Shown here one piece after another: positions 1 through 10,506 of a DNA stretch of 64,000 nucleotides. The notes below the pieces were generated by a model that saw only the letters and a list, made by a program, of their open reading frames with translations, made no database searches and had not been told where the DNA came from. Position 1 is the first letter of the stretch. Every line of letters begins with the position of its first letter. Origin of the DNA: Ascidia mentula (taxonomy: Eukaryota; Chordata; Ascidiacea; Phlebobranchia; Ascidiidae); assembly GCA_947561715.1 (NCBI GenBank), contig OX387201.1, positions 4,296,001 through 4,360,000 of the forward strand, written 5' to 3'. Both the position numbers and the translations under genes were made by a program.

Positions 1-49
1 GAATCATTCCCGATTTTATGCTTGTCCTCCATAATATTGTTGAAAAAAG

Positions 50-122
50 CGAGCACGCCAGGACTCGAACCTGGAATCTTCTGATCCGAAGTCAGACGCG
101 TTATCCATTGCGCCACGCGCCC
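50..122 (-). tRNA. tRNA-Arg (TCG), copy 1
   Basis: Consensus copy with T6 terminator. Arginine identity base A20 is present. Confidence 0.93.
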
Positions 123-253
123 ACGAAATATACATACACTCATGGAATTTTTGATCCTTGTCCAGCCACAATAGTCGATTAAAACAACAGTCTCCTCACG
201 ACTCGAATCATTCCCGATTTTATGCTTGTCCTCCATAATATTGTTGAAAAAAG

Positions 254-326
254 CGAGCACGCCAGGACTCGAACCTGGAATCTTCTGATCCGAAGTCAGA
301 CGCGTTATCCATTGCGCCACGCGCCC
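254..326 (-). tRNA. tRNA-Arg (TCG), copy 2
   Basis: Consensus copy. Confidence 0.93.
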
Positions 327-456
327 ACGAAATATACATACACTCATGGAATTTTTGATCCTTGTCCAACAACTATATTGGATTAAAACAACAGTCTTCC
401 CACGACTCGAATCATTCCCGATTTTATGCTTATCCTCCATAATATTGATGAAAAAA

Positions 457-529
457 CGAGCACGCCTGGACTCGAACCTGGAATCTTCTGATCCGAAGTC
501 AGACGCGTTATCCATTGCGCCACGCGCCC
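457..529 (-). tRNA. tRNA-Arg (TCG), copy 3
   Basis: T63A gives an A51-A63 mismatch in the T stem; otherwise consensus. Confidence 0.85.
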
Positions 530-660
530 ACGAAATATACATACACTCATGGAATTTTTGATCCTTGTCCAGCCACAATAGTCGATTAAAACAACAGTCT
601 CCTCACGAATCGAATCATTCCCGATTTTATGCTTGTCCTCCATAATATTGTTGAAAAAAG

Positions 661-733
661 CGAGCACGCCAGGACTCGAACCTGGAATCTTCTGATCCGA
701 AGACAGACGCGTTATCCATTGCGCCACGCGCCC
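661..733 (-). tRNA. tRNA-Arg (TCG), copy 4
   Basis: A31T opens the last pair of the anticodon stem. Confidence 0.8.
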
Positions 734-864
734 ACGAAATATACATACACTCATGGAATTTTTGATCCTTGTCCAGCCACAATAGTCGATTAAAACAACA
801 GTCTCCTCACGACTCGAAATATTCCCTATTTTATGTTTGTGCTCCAACGATATTGATGAAAAAA

Positions 865-937
865 CGAGCACGCCAGGACTCGAACCTGGAATCTTCTGAT
901 CCGAAGTCAGACGCGTTATTCATTGCCCCACGCGCCC
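865..937 (-). tRNA. tRNA-Arg (TCG), copy 5, D-arm variant
   Basis: Flank B with a TCG anticodon. C11G breaks the D stem and G19A loses an invariant base that is also part of the A-box. Probably defective. Confidence 0.5.
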
Positions 938-1070
938 ACGTCAGTAACATTAACAAATTGAATATTTGATCCTTGTCCAACAACTATTTTGGATTAAAAC
1001 AACAGTCTCCCCACGACTCGAATCATTCCCGATTTTATGCTTGTGCTCCAACGATGTTGATGAAAAACAG

Positions 1071-1143
1071 CGAGCACGCCAGGACTCGAACCTGGAATCT
1101 TCTGATCCGAAGTCAGACGCGTTATCCATTGCGCCACGCGCCC
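1071..1143 (-). tRNA. tRNA-Arg (TCG), copy 6
   Basis: Consensus body; terminator is T5 after a short CTG. Confidence 0.92.
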
Positions 1144-1274
1144 ACGAAATTTACATACACACATAGAATATTTGATCCTTGTCCAGCCACAATAGTCCAT
1201 TAAGACAACAGTCTCCACACGACTCGAATCACTCCCGATTTTATGTTTGTCCTCCATAATATTGTTAAAAAAAG

Positions 1275-1347
1275 CGAGCACGCCAGGACTCGAACCTGGA
1301 ATCTTCTGATCCGAAGTCAGACGCGTTATCCATTGCGCCACGCGCCC
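1275..1347 (-). tRNA. tRNA-Arg (TCG), copy 7
   Basis: Consensus copy. Confidence 0.93.
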
Positions 1348-1477
1348 ACGAAATATACATACACTCATGGAATTTTTGATCCTTGTCCAACAACTATATT
1401 GGATTAAAACAACAGTCTCCCCACGACTCGAATCATTCCCGATTTTATGCTTATCCTCCATAATATTGATGAAAAAA

Positions 1478-1550
1478 CGAGCACGCCTGGACTCGAACCT
1501 GGAATCTTCTGATCCGAAGTCAGACGCGTTATCCATTGCGCCACGCGCCC
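1478..1550 (-). tRNA. tRNA-Arg (TCG), copy 8
   Basis: T63A T-stem mismatch, as copy 3. Confidence 0.85.
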
Positions 1551-1681
1551 ACGAAATATACATACACTCATGGAATTTTTGATCCTTGTCCAGCCACAAT
1601 AGTCGATTAAAACAACAGTCTCCTCACGAATCGAATCATTCCCGATTTTATGCTTGTCCTCCATAATATTGTTGAAAAAAG

Positions 1682-1754
1682 CGAGCACGCCAGGACTCGA
1701 ACCTGGAATCTTCTGATCCGAAGACAGACGCGTTATCCATTGCGCCACGCGCCC
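1682..1754 (-). tRNA. tRNA-Arg (TCG), copy 9
   Basis: A31T, as copy 4. Confidence 0.8.
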
Positions 1755-1885
1755 ACGAAATATACATACACTCATGGAATTTTTGATCCTTGTCCAGCCA
1801 CAATAGTCGATTAAAACAACAGTCTCCTCACGATTCGAAATATTCCCGATTTTATGTTTGTGCTCCAACGATATTGATGAAAAAT

Positions 1886-1958
1886 CGAGCACGCCAGGAC
1901 TCGAACCTGGAATCTTCTGATCCGAAGTCAGACGCGTTATTCATTGCCCCACGCGCCC
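1886..1958 (-). tRNA. tRNA-Arg (TCG), copy 10, D-arm variant
   Basis: C11G and G19A with flank B; probably defective. Confidence 0.5.
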
Positions 1959-2091
1959 ACGTCAGTAACATTAACAAATTGAATATTTGATCCTTGTCCA
2001 ACAACTATATTGGATTAAAACAACAGTCTCCCCACGACTCGAATCATTCCCGATTTTATGCTTGTGCTCCAACGATGTTGATGAAAAACAG

Positions 2092-2164
2092 CGAGCACGC
2101 CAGGACTCGAACCTGGAATCTTCTGATCCGAAGTCAGACGCGTTATCCATTGCGCCACGCGCCC
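2092..2164 (-). tRNA. tRNA-Arg (TCG), copy 11
   Basis: Consensus body; T5 terminator. Confidence 0.92.
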
Positions 2165-2295
2165 ACGAAATTTACATACACACATGGAATATTTGATCCT
2201 TGTCCAGCCACAATAGTCCATTAAGACAACAGTCTCCACACGACTCGAATCACTCCCGATTTTATGTTTGTCCTCCATAATATTGATGAAAAAAT

Positions 2296-2368
2296 CGAGC
2301 ACGCCAGGACTCGAACCTGGAATCTTCTGATCCGAAGTCAGACGCGTTAACCATTGCGCCACGCGGCC
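2296..2368 (-). tRNA. tRNA-Arg (TCG), copy 12
   Basis: A20T removes the usual arginine identity base; G3C makes a C3-C70 mismatch. Confidence 0.7.
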
Positions 2369-2499
2369 ACGAAATATACATACACTCATGGAATTTTTGA
2401 TCCTTGTCCAGCCACAATAGTCGATAAAAACAACAGTCTCCCCACTACTCGAATCACTGCCGATTTTATGTTTGTCCTCCATGATATTGATGAAAAAAA

Positions 2500-2572
2500 C
2501 GAGCACGCCAGGGCTCGAACCTGGAATCTTCTGATCCGAAGTCAGACGCGTTATCCATTGCGCCACGCGGCC
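2500..2572 (-). tRNA. tRNA-Arg (TCG), copy 13
   Basis: G3C acceptor mismatch and T60C in the T loop. Confidence 0.8.
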
Positions 2573-2704
2573 ACGAAATATACATACACTCATGGAACTT
2601 TTGATCCTTGTCCAGCCACAATAGTCGATTAAAACAACAGTCTCCTCACGACTCGAATCATTCCCGATTTTATGCTTATGCTCCAACGATATTGATGAAA
2701 AAAG

Positions 2705-2777
2705 CGAGCACGCCAGGACTCGAACCTGGAATCTTCTGATCCGAAGTCAGACGCGTTATCCATTGCGCCACGCGCCC
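2705..2777 (-). tRNA. tRNA-Arg (TCG), copy 14
   Basis: Consensus copy. Confidence 0.93.
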
Positions 2778-2907
2778 ACGAAATTTACATACACTCATGG
2801 AATTTTTGATCCTTGTCCAACAACTATATTGGATTAAAACAACAGTCTCCCCACGACTCGAATCATTCCCGATTTTATGCTTATCCTCCATAATATTGAT
2901 GAAAAAA

Positions 2908-2980
2908 CGAGCACGCCTGGACTCGAACCTGGAATCTTCTGATCCGAAGTCAGACGCGTTATCCATTGCGCCACGCGCCC
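2908..2980 (-). tRNA. tRNA-Arg (TCG), copy 15
   Basis: T63A T-stem mismatch. Confidence 0.85.
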
Positions 2981-3111
2981 ACGAAATATACATACACTCA
3001 TGGAATTTTTGATCCTTGTCCAGCCACAATAGTCGATTAAAACAACAGTCTCCTCACGAATCGAATCATTCCCGATTTTATGCTTGTCCTCCATAATATT
3101 GTTGAAAAAAG

Positions 3112-3184
3112 CGAGCACGCCAGGACTCGAACCTGAAATCTTCTGATCCGAAGACAGACGCGTTATCCATTGCGCCACGCGCCC
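3112..3184 (-). tRNA. tRNA-Arg (TCG), copy 16
   Basis: A31T, plus C49T giving a T-G wobble in the T stem. Confidence 0.75.
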
Positions 3185-3315
3185 ACGAAATATACATACA
3201 CTCATGGAATTTTTGATCCTTGTCCAGCCACAATAGTCGATTAAAACAACAGTCTCCTCACGATTCGAAATATTCCCGATTTTATGTTTGTGCTCCAACG
3301 ATATTGATGAAAAAT

Positions 3316-3388
3316 CGAGCACGCCAGGACTCGAACCTGGAATCTTCTGATCCGAAGTCAGACGCGTTATTCATTGCCCCACGCGCCC
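3316..3388 (-). tRNA. tRNA-Arg (TCG), copy 17, D-arm variant
   Basis: C11G and G19A with flank B; probably defective. Confidence 0.5.
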
Positions 3389-3521
3389 ACGTCAGTAACA
3401 TTAACAAATTGAATATTTGATCCTTGTCCAACAACTATATTGGATTAAAACAACAGTCTCCCCACGACTCGAATCATTCCCGATTTTATGCTTGTGCTCC
3501 AACGATGTTGATGAAAAACAG

Positions 3522-3594
3522 CGAGCACGCCAGGACTCGAACCTGGAATCTTCTGATCCGAAGTCAGACGCGTTATCCATTGCGCCACGCGCCC
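3522..3594 (-). tRNA. tRNA-Arg (TCG), copy 18
   Basis: Consensus body; T5 terminator. Confidence 0.92.
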
Positions 3595-3725
3595 ACGAAA
3601 TTTACATACACACATGGAATATTTGATCCTTGTCCAGCCACAATAGTCCATTAAGACTACAGTCTCCACACGACTCGAATCACTCCCGATTTTATGTTTG
3701 TCCTCCATAATATTGATGAAAAAAT

Positions 3726-3798
3726 CGAGCACGCCAGGACTCGAACCTGGAATCTTCTGATCCGAAGTCAGACGCGTTAACCATTGCGCCACGCGGCC
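3726..3798 (-). tRNA. tRNA-Arg (TCG), copy 19
   Basis: A20T and G3C, as copy 12. Confidence 0.7.
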
Positions 3799-3929
3799 AC
3801 GAAATATACATACACTCATGGAATTTTTGATCCTTGTCCAGCCACAATAGTCGATAAAAACAACAGTCTCCCCACTACTCGAATCACTGCCGATTTTATG
3901 TTTGTCCTCCATGATATTGATGAAAAAAA

Positions 3930-4002
3930 CGAGCACGCCAGGGCTCGAACCTGGAATCTTCTGATCCGAAGTCAGACGCGTTATCCATTGCGCCACGCGG
4001 CC
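3930..4002 (-). tRNA. tRNA-Arg (TCG), copy 20
   Basis: G3C and T60C, as copy 13. Confidence 0.8.
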
Positions 4003-4133
4003 ACGAAATATACATACACTCATGGAACTTTTGATCCTTGTCCAGCCACAATAGTCGATTAAAACAACAGTCTCCTCACGACTCGAATCATTCCCGATTT
4101 TATGCTTGTCCTCCATAATATTGATGAAAAAAG

Positions 4134-4206
4134 CGAGCACGCCAGGACTCGAACCTGGAATCTTCTGATCCGAAGTCAGACGCGTTATCCATTGCGCCAC
4201 GCGCCC
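4134..4206 (-). tRNA. tRNA-Arg (TCG), copy 21
   Basis: Consensus copy. Confidence 0.93.
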
Positions 4207-4339
4207 ACGAAATTTGCATACACACATGGAATATTTGATCCTTGTCCAGCCACACTAGTCGATAAAAGCAACAGTCTCACCACGACTCGAATCATTCCCG
4301 ATTTTATGCTTGTGCTCCAACGATATTGATGAAAAAAAG

Positions 4340-4412
4340 CGAGCACGCCAGGACTCGAACCTGGAATCTTCTGATCCGTAGTCAGACGCGTTATCCATTG
4401 CGCCACGCGCCC
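4340..4412 (-). tRNA. tRNA-Arg (ACG), copy 22
   Basis: First ACG copy in the window; consensus body with A34 and flank B. Confidence 0.93.
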
Positions 4413-4545
4413 ACGTCAGTAACATTAACAAACTGAATATTTGATCCTTGTCCAACAACTATATTGGATTAAAACAACAGTCTCCTCACGACTCGAATCA
4501 TTCCCGATTTTATGCTTGTGCTCCAACGATGTTGATGAAAAATAG

Positions 4546-4618
4546 CGAGCACGCCAGGACTCGAACCTGGAATCTTCTGATCCGTAGTCAGACGCGTTAT
4601 CCATTGCGCCACGCGCCC
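4546..4618 (-). tRNA. tRNA-Arg (ACG), copy 23
   Basis: Consensus ACG body, flank B. Confidence 0.93.
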
Positions 4619-4748
4619 ACCTCAGTAACATTAACAAATTGAATATTTGATCCTTGTCCAACAACTATATTGGATTAAAACAACAGTCTCCCCACGACTC
4701 GAATCATTCCCGATTTTATGCTTGTCCTCTATAATATTGATGAAAAAA

Positions 4749-4821
4749 CGAGCACGCCAGGACTCGAACCTGGAATCTTCTGATCCGAAGTCAGACGCGT
4801 TATCCATTGCGCCACGCGCCC
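4749..4821 (-). tRNA. tRNA-Arg (TCG), copy 24
   Basis: Consensus copy. Confidence 0.93.
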
Positions 4822-4952
4822 ACGAAATTTACATACACACATGGAATATTTGATCCTTGTCCAGCCACAATAGTCGATTAAGACAACAGTCTCCACACGA
4901 CTCGAATCACTCCCGATTTTATGTTTGTCCTCCATAATATTGATGAAAAAAT

Positions 4953-5025
4953 CGAGCACGCCAGGACTCGAACCTGGAATCTTCTGATCCGAAGTCAGAC
5001 GCGTTATCCATTGCGCCACGCGCCC
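4953..5025 (-). tRNA. tRNA-Arg (TCG), copy 25
   Basis: Consensus copy. Confidence 0.93.
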
Positions 5026-5156
5026 ACGAAATATACATACACTCATGGAATTTTTGATCCTTGTCCAGCCACAATAGTCGATTAAAACAACAGTCTCCTC
5101 ACGACTCGAATCATTCCCGATTTTATGCTTGTCCTCCATAATATTGTTGAAAAAAG

Positions 5157-5229
5157 CGAGCACGCCAGGACTCGAACCTGGAATCTTCTGATCCGTAGTC
5201 AGACGCGTTATCCATTGCGCCACGCGCCC
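5157..5229 (-). tRNA. tRNA-Arg (ACG), copy 26
   Basis: Consensus ACG body, flank B. Confidence 0.93.
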
Positions 5230-5359
5230 ACCTCAGTAACGTTAACAAATTGAATATTTGATCCTTGTCCAACAACTATATTGGATTAAAACAACCGTCT
5301 CCCCACGACTCGAATCATTCCCGATTTTATGCTTGTCCTCTATAATATTGATGAAAAAA

Positions 5360-5432
5360 CGAGCACGCCAGGACTCGAACCTGGAATCTTCTGATCCGAA
5401 GTCAGACGCGTTATCCATTGCGCCACGCGCCC
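5360..5432 (-). tRNA. tRNA-Arg (TCG), copy 27
   Basis: Consensus copy. Confidence 0.93.
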
Positions 5433-5563
5433 ACGAAATATACATACACTCATGGAATTTTTGATCCTTGTCCAGCCACAATAGTCGATTAAAACAACAG
5501 TCTCCTCACGACTCGAATCATTCCCGATTTTATGCTTGTCCTCCATAATATTGTTGAAAAAAG

Positions 5564-5636
5564 CGAGCACGCCAGGACTCGAACCTGGAATCTTCTGATC
5601 CGAAGTCAGACGCGTTATCCATTGCGCCACGCGCCC
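5564..5636 (-). tRNA. tRNA-Arg (TCG), copy 28
   Basis: Consensus copy; 5514-bp counterpart of copy 1. Confidence 0.93.
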
Positions 5637-5767
5637 ACGAAATATACATACACTCATGGAATTTTTGATCCTTGTCCAGCCACAATAGTCGATTAAAACA
5701 ACAGTCTCCTCACGACTCGAATCATTCCCGATTTTATGCTTGTCCTCCATAATATTGTTGAAAAAAG

Positions 5768-5840
5768 CGAGCACGCCAGGACTCGAACCTGGAATCTTCT
5801 GATCCGAAGTCAGACGCGTTATCCATTGCGCCACGCGCCC
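5768..5840 (-). tRNA. tRNA-Arg (TCG), copy 29
   Basis: Consensus copy. Confidence 0.93.
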
Positions 5841-5970
5841 ACGAAATATACATACACTCATGGAATTTTTGATCCTTGTCCAACAACTATATTGGATTAA
5901 AACAACAGTCTTCCCACGACTCGAATCATTCCCGATTTTATGCTTATCCTCCATAATATTGATGAAAAAA

Positions 5971-6043
5971 CGAGCACGCCTGGACTCGAACCTGGAATCT
6001 TCTGATCCGAAGTCAGACGCGTTATCCATTGCGCCACGCGCCC
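5971..6043 (-). tRNA. tRNA-Arg (TCG), copy 30
   Basis: T63A T-stem mismatch. Confidence 0.85.
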
Positions 6044-6174
6044 ACGAAATATACATACACTCATGGAATTTTTGATCCTTGTCCAGCCACAATAGTCGAT
6101 TAAAACAACAGTCTCCTCACGAATCGAATCATTCCCGATTTTATGCTTGTCCTCCATAATATTGTTGAAAAAAG

Positions 6175-6247
6175 CGAGCACGCCAGGACTCGAACCTGGA
6201 ATCTTCTGATCCGAAGACAGACGCGTTATCCATTGCGCCACGCGCCC
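6175..6247 (-). tRNA. tRNA-Arg (TCG), copy 31
   Basis: A31T. Confidence 0.8.
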
Positions 6248-6378
6248 ACGAAATATACATACACTCATGGAATTTTTGATCCTTGTCCAGCCACAATAGT
6301 CGATTAAAACAACAGTCTCCTCACGACTCGAAATATTCCCTATTTTATGTTTGTGCTCCAACGATATTGATGAAAAAA

Positions 6379-6451
6379 CGAGCACGCCAGGACTCGAACC
6401 TGGAATCTTCTGATCCGAAGTCAGACGCGTTATTCATTGCCCCACGCGCCC
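6379..6451 (-). tRNA. tRNA-Arg (TCG), copy 32, D-arm variant
   Basis: C11G and G19A with flank B; probably defective. Confidence 0.5.
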
Positions 6452-6584
6452 ACGTCAGTAACATTAACAAATTGAATATTTGATCCTTGTCCAACAACTA
6501 TTTTGGATTAAAACAACAGTCTCCCCACGACTCGAATCATTCCCGATTTTATGCTTGTGCTCCAACGATGTTGATGAAAAACAG

Positions 6585-6657
6585 CGAGCACGCCAGGACT
6601 CGAACCTGGAATCTTCTGATCCGAAGTCAGACGCGTTATCCATTGCGCCACGCGCCC
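6585..6657 (-). tRNA. tRNA-Arg (TCG), copy 33
   Basis: Consensus body; T5 terminator. Confidence 0.92.
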
Positions 6658-6788
6658 ACGAAATTTACATACACACATAGAATATTTGATCCTTGTCCAG
6701 CCACAATAGTCCATTAAGACAACAGTCTCCACACGACTCGAATCACTCCCGATTTTATGTTTGTCCTCCATAATATTGTTGAAAAAAG

Positions 6789-6861
6789 CGAGCACGCCAG
6801 GACTCGAACCTGGAATCTTCTGATCCGAAGTCAGACGCGTTATCCATTGCGCCACGCGCCC
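6789..6861 (-). tRNA. tRNA-Arg (TCG), copy 34
   Basis: Consensus copy. Confidence 0.93.
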
Positions 6862-6991
6862 ACGAAATATACATACACTCATGGAATTTTTGATCCTTGT
6901 CCAACAACTATATTGGATTAAAACAACAGTCTCCCCACGACTCGAATCATTCCCGATTTTATGCTTATCCTCCATAATATTGATGAAAAAA

Positions 6992-7064
6992 CGAGCACGC
7001 CTGGACTCGAACCTGGAATCTTCTGATCCGAAGTCAGACGCGTTATCCATTGCGCCACGCGCCC
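6992..7064 (-). tRNA. tRNA-Arg (TCG), copy 35
   Basis: T63A T-stem mismatch. Confidence 0.85.
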
Positions 7065-7195
7065 ACGAAATATACATACACTCATGGAATTTTTGATCCT
7101 TGTCCAGCCACAATAGTCGATTAAAACAACAGTCTCCTCACGAATCGAATCATTCCCGATTTTATGCTTGTCCTCCATAATATTGTTGAAAAAAG

Positions 7196-7268
7196 CGAGC
7201 ACGCCAGGACTCGAACCTGGAATCTTCTGATCCGAAGACAGACGCGTTATCCATTGCGCCACGCGCCC
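7196..7268 (-). tRNA. tRNA-Arg (TCG), copy 36
   Basis: A31T. Confidence 0.8.
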
Positions 7269-7399
7269 ACGAAATATACATACACTCATGGAATTTTTGA
7301 TCCTTGTCCAGCCACAATAGTCGATTAAAACAACAGTCTCCTCACGATTCGAAATATTCCCGATTTTATGTTTGTGCTCCAACGATATTGATGAAAAAT

Positions 7400-7472
7400 C
7401 GAGCACGCCAGGACTCGAACCTGGAATCTTCTGATCCGAAGTCAGACGCGTTATTCATTGCCCCACGCGCCC
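7400..7472 (-). tRNA. tRNA-Arg (TCG), copy 37, D-arm variant
   Basis: C11G and G19A with flank B; probably defective. Confidence 0.5.
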
Positions 7473-7605
7473 ACGTCAGTAACATTAACAAATTGAATAT
7501 TTGATCCTTGTCCAACAACTATATTGGATTAAAACAACAGTCTCCCCACGACTCGAATCATTCCCGATTTTATGCTTGTGCTCCAACGATGTTGATGAAA
7601 AACAG

Positions 7606-7678
7606 CGAGCACGCCAGGACTCGAACCTGGAATCTTCTGATCCGAAGTCAGACGCGTTATCCATTGCGCCACGCGCCC
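7606..7678 (-). tRNA. tRNA-Arg (TCG), copy 38
   Basis: Consensus body; T5 terminator. Confidence 0.92.
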
Positions 7679-7809
7679 ACGAAATTTACATACACACATG
7701 GAATATTTGATCCTTGTCCAGCCACAATAGTCCATTAAGACAACAGTCTCCACACGACTCGAATCACTCCCGATTTTATGTTTGTCCTCCATAATATTGA
7801 TGAAAAAAT

Positions 7810-7882
7810 CGAGCACGCCAGGACTCGAACCTGGAATCTTCTGATCCGAAGTCAGACGCGTTAACCATTGCGCCACGCGGCC
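7810..7882 (-). tRNA. tRNA-Arg (TCG), copy 39
   Basis: A20T and G3C. Confidence 0.7.
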
Positions 7883-8013
7883 ACGAAATATACATACACT
7901 CATGGAATTTTTGATCCTTGTCCAGCCACAATAGTCGATAAAAACAACAGTCTCCCCACTACTCGAATCACTGCCGATTTTATGTTTGTCCTCCATGATA
8001 TTGATGAAAAAAA

Positions 8014-8086
8014 CGAGCACGCCAGGGCTCGAACCTGGAATCTTCTGATCCGAAGTCAGACGCGTTATCCATTGCGCCACGCGGCC
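8014..8086 (-). tRNA. tRNA-Arg (TCG), copy 40
   Basis: G3C and T60C. Confidence 0.8.
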
Positions 8087-8218
8087 ACGAAATATACATA
8101 CACTCATGGAACTTTTGATCCTTGTCCAGCCACAATAGTCGATTAAAACAACAGTCTCCTCACGACTCGAATCATTCCCGATTTTATGCTTATGCTCCAA
8201 CGATATTGATGAAAAAAG

Positions 8219-8291
8219 CGAGCACGCCAGGACTCGAACCTGGAATCTTCTGATCCGAAGTCAGACGCGTTATCCATTGCGCCACGCGCCC
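8219..8291 (-). tRNA. tRNA-Arg (TCG), copy 41
   Basis: Consensus copy. Confidence 0.93.
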
Positions 8292-8424
8292 ACGAAATTT
8301 GCATACACACATGGAATATTTGATCCTTGTCCAGCCACACTAGTCGATAAAAGCAACAGTCTCACCACGACTCGAATCATTCCCGATTTTATGCTTGTGC
8401 TCCAACGATATTGATGAAAAAAAG

Positions 8425-8497
8425 CGAGCACGCCAGGACTCGAACCTGGAATCTTCTGATCCGTAGTCAGACGCGTTATCCATTGCGCCACGCGCCC
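8425..8497 (-). tRNA. tRNA-Arg (ACG), copy 42
   Basis: Consensus ACG body, flank B. Confidence 0.93.
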
Positions 8498-8627
8498 ACG
8501 TCAGTAACATTAACAAACTGAATATTTGATCCTTGTCCAACAACTATATTGGATTAAAACAACAGTCTCCCCACGACTCGAATCATTCCCGATTTTATGC
8601 TTGTCCTCCATAATATTGATGAAAAAA

Positions 8628-8700
8628 CGAGCACGCCAGGACTCGAACCTGGAATCTTCTGATCCGAAGTCAGACGCGTTATCCATTGAACCACGCGCCC
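8628..8700 (-). tRNA. tRNA-Arg (TCG), copy 43
   Basis: C11T and G12T weaken the D stem, but the A-box still reads TGGTTCAATGG. Confidence 0.8.
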
Positions 8701-8830
8701 ACAAAATTTACATACACACATGGAATATTTGATCCTTGTCCAGCCACAATAGTCGATTAAGTTAACAGTCTCCACACGACTCGAATCACTCCCGATTTTA
8801 TGTTTGTTCTCCATAATATTGTTGAAAAAA

Positions 8831-8903
8831 CGAGCACGCCAGGACTCGAACCTGGAATCTTCTGATCCGAAGTCAGACGCGTTATCCATTGCGCCACGCG
8901 CCC
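8831..8903 (-). tRNA. tRNA-Arg (TCG), copy 44
   Basis: Consensus copy. Confidence 0.93.
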
Positions 8904-9034
8904 ACGAAATTTGCATACACACATGGAATATTTGATCCTTCTCCAGCCACACTAGTCGATAAAAGCAACAGTCTCACCACGACTCGAATCATTCCCGATT
9001 TTATGCTTGTCCTCCATAATATTGATGAAAAAAG

Positions 9035-9106
9035 CGAGCACGCCAGGACTCGAACCTGGAATCTTCTGATCCGAAGTCAGACGCGTTATCCATTGCGCCA
9101 CGCGCC
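9035..9106 (-). tRNA. tRNA-Arg (TCG), copy 45, one base short
   Basis: One G of the 5' GGG is missing, so the acceptor stem is one pair short (72 nt). Confidence 0.65.
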
Positions 9107-9236
9107 ACGAAATTTGCATACACACATGGAATATTTGATCCTTGTCCAGCCACACTAGTCGATTAAGACAACAGTCTCCCCACGACTCGAATCACTCCCG
9201 ATTTTATGTTTGTCCTCCATAATATTGATGAAAAAA

Positions 9237-9309
9237 CGAGCACGCCAGGACTCGAACCTGGAATCTTTTGATCCGAAGTCAGACGCGTTATCCATTGCGC
9301 CACGCGCCC
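9237..9309 (-). tRNA. tRNA-Arg (TCG), copy 46
   Basis: G42A makes a C28-A42 mismatch in the anticodon stem. Confidence 0.8.
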
Positions 9310-9440
9310 ACGAAACATGCATACACACATGGAATATTTGATCCTTGTCCAGCCACACTAGTCGATAAAAACAACAGTCTCACCACGACTCGAATCATTC
9401 CCGATTTTATGCTTGTTCTCCAACGATATTGATGAAAAAA

Positions 9441-9499
9441 CTCGAACCTGGAATCTTCTGATCCGTAGTCAGACGCGTTATCCATTGCGCCACGCGCCC
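9441..9499 (-). pseudogene. Truncated tRNA-Arg (ACG), copy 47
   Basis: A 15-bp deletion removed the 3' strands of the T stem and acceptor stem. The T run now follows TTCGAG directly, leaving 59 nt. Flank B. Confidence 0.9.
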
Positions 9500-9631
9500 A
9501 CGTCAGTAACATTAACAAATTGAATATTTTTTCCTTGTCAAGCTACAATATTCGATTAAAAGAACAGTCTTGCCACGACAAAAATCATTCCCGATTTTAT
9601 ACTTGTGCCCTAACGATATTGACGAAAAAAG

Positions 9632-9704
9632 CGAGCACGCCAGGACTCGAACCTGGAATCTTCTTATCCGAAGTCAGACGCGTAATCCATTGCGCCACGC
9701 GCCC
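9632..9704 (-). tRNA. tRNA-Arg (TCG), copy 48
   Basis: C40A breaks the G30-C40 pair; A21T in the D loop. Confidence 0.7.
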
Positions 9705-9834
9705 ACGAAATTTACATACACACATGGAATATTTGATCCTTGTCCAGCCACAATAGTCGATTAAGTCCACAGTCTCCACACGACTCGAATCACTCCCGAT
9801 TTTATGTTTGTCCTCCATAATATTGTTGAAAAAA

Positions 9835-9907
9835 CGAGCACGCCAGGACTCGAACCTGGAATCTTCTGATCCGAAGTCAGACGCGTTATCCATTGCGCCA
9901 CGCGCCC
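9835..9907 (-). tRNA. tRNA-Arg (TCG), copy 49
   Basis: Consensus copy. Confidence 0.93.
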
Positions 9908-10038
9908 ACGAAATTTGCATACACACATGGAATATTTGATCCTTCTCCAGCCACACTAGTCGATAAAAGCAACAGTCTCCCCACGACTCGAATCATTCCC
10001 GATTTTATGCTTGTCCTCCATAATATTGATGAAAAAAG

Positions 10039-10111
10039 CGAGCACACCAGGACTCGAACCTGGATTCTTCTGATCCGAAGTCAGACGCGTTATCCATTGC
10101 GCCACGTGCCC
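10039..10111 (-). tRNA. tRNA-Arg (TCG), copy 50, acceptor variant
   Basis: G5A turns G5-T68 into a Watson-Crick pair; C66T gives G7-T66 wobble; T47A in the variable loop. The stem remains paired. Confidence 0.85.
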
Positions 10112-10242
10112 ATGAAAGTTACATACACACAGGGAATATTTGATCTTTGTCCAGCCACTATAGTCGATTTAAACAACAGTCTCCCCACGACTCGAATCAT
10201 TTCCGATTTTATGCTTGTTCTCCAACGATATTGATGAAAAAA

Positions 10243-10301
10243 CTCGAACCTGGAATCTTCTGATCCGTAGTCAGACGCGTTATCCATTGCGCCACGCGCC
10301 C
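10243..10301 (-). pseudogene. Truncated tRNA-Arg (ACG), copy 51
   Basis: Same 15-bp deletion as copy 47, flank B. Confidence 0.9.
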
Positions 10302-10433
10302 ACGTCAGTAACATTAACAAATTGAATATTTTTTCCTTGTCAAGCTACAATATTCGATTAAAAGAACAGTCTTGCCACGACAAAAATCATTCCCGATTTT
10401 ATACTTGTGCCCTAACGATATTGACGAAAAAAG

Positions 10434-10506
10434 CGAGCACGCCAGGACTCGAACCTGGAATCTTCTTATCCGAAGTCAGACGCGTAATCCATTGCGCCAC
10501 GCGCCC
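10434..10506 (-). tRNA. tRNA-Arg (TCG), copy 52
   Basis: C40A and A21T. Confidence 0.7.

Larger units (their letters stand above)
1275..4133 (-). repeat. 7-unit higher-order repeat, 1430 bp, two tandem copies
   Basis: Units from 1275 to 2704 recur at 2705-4133 with a shift of 1430 bp and the same order of marked variants: T-stem mismatch, A31T, D-arm variant, plain copy, A20T, T60C. A third copy is at 6789-8218. This is the signature of unequal crossing over in multi-unit steps. Confidence 0.85.
5515..8300 (-). repeat. Near-identical duplication of 1-2786 (shift 5514 bp)
   Basis: Fourteen successive tRNA genes (50 to 2777) reappear at 5564-8291 with the same coordinates plus 5514 and the same private variants. 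The match breaks just after 2786 and 8300, where the 5' flanks differ. The left end of the first copy lies outside the window. Confidence 0.85.
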
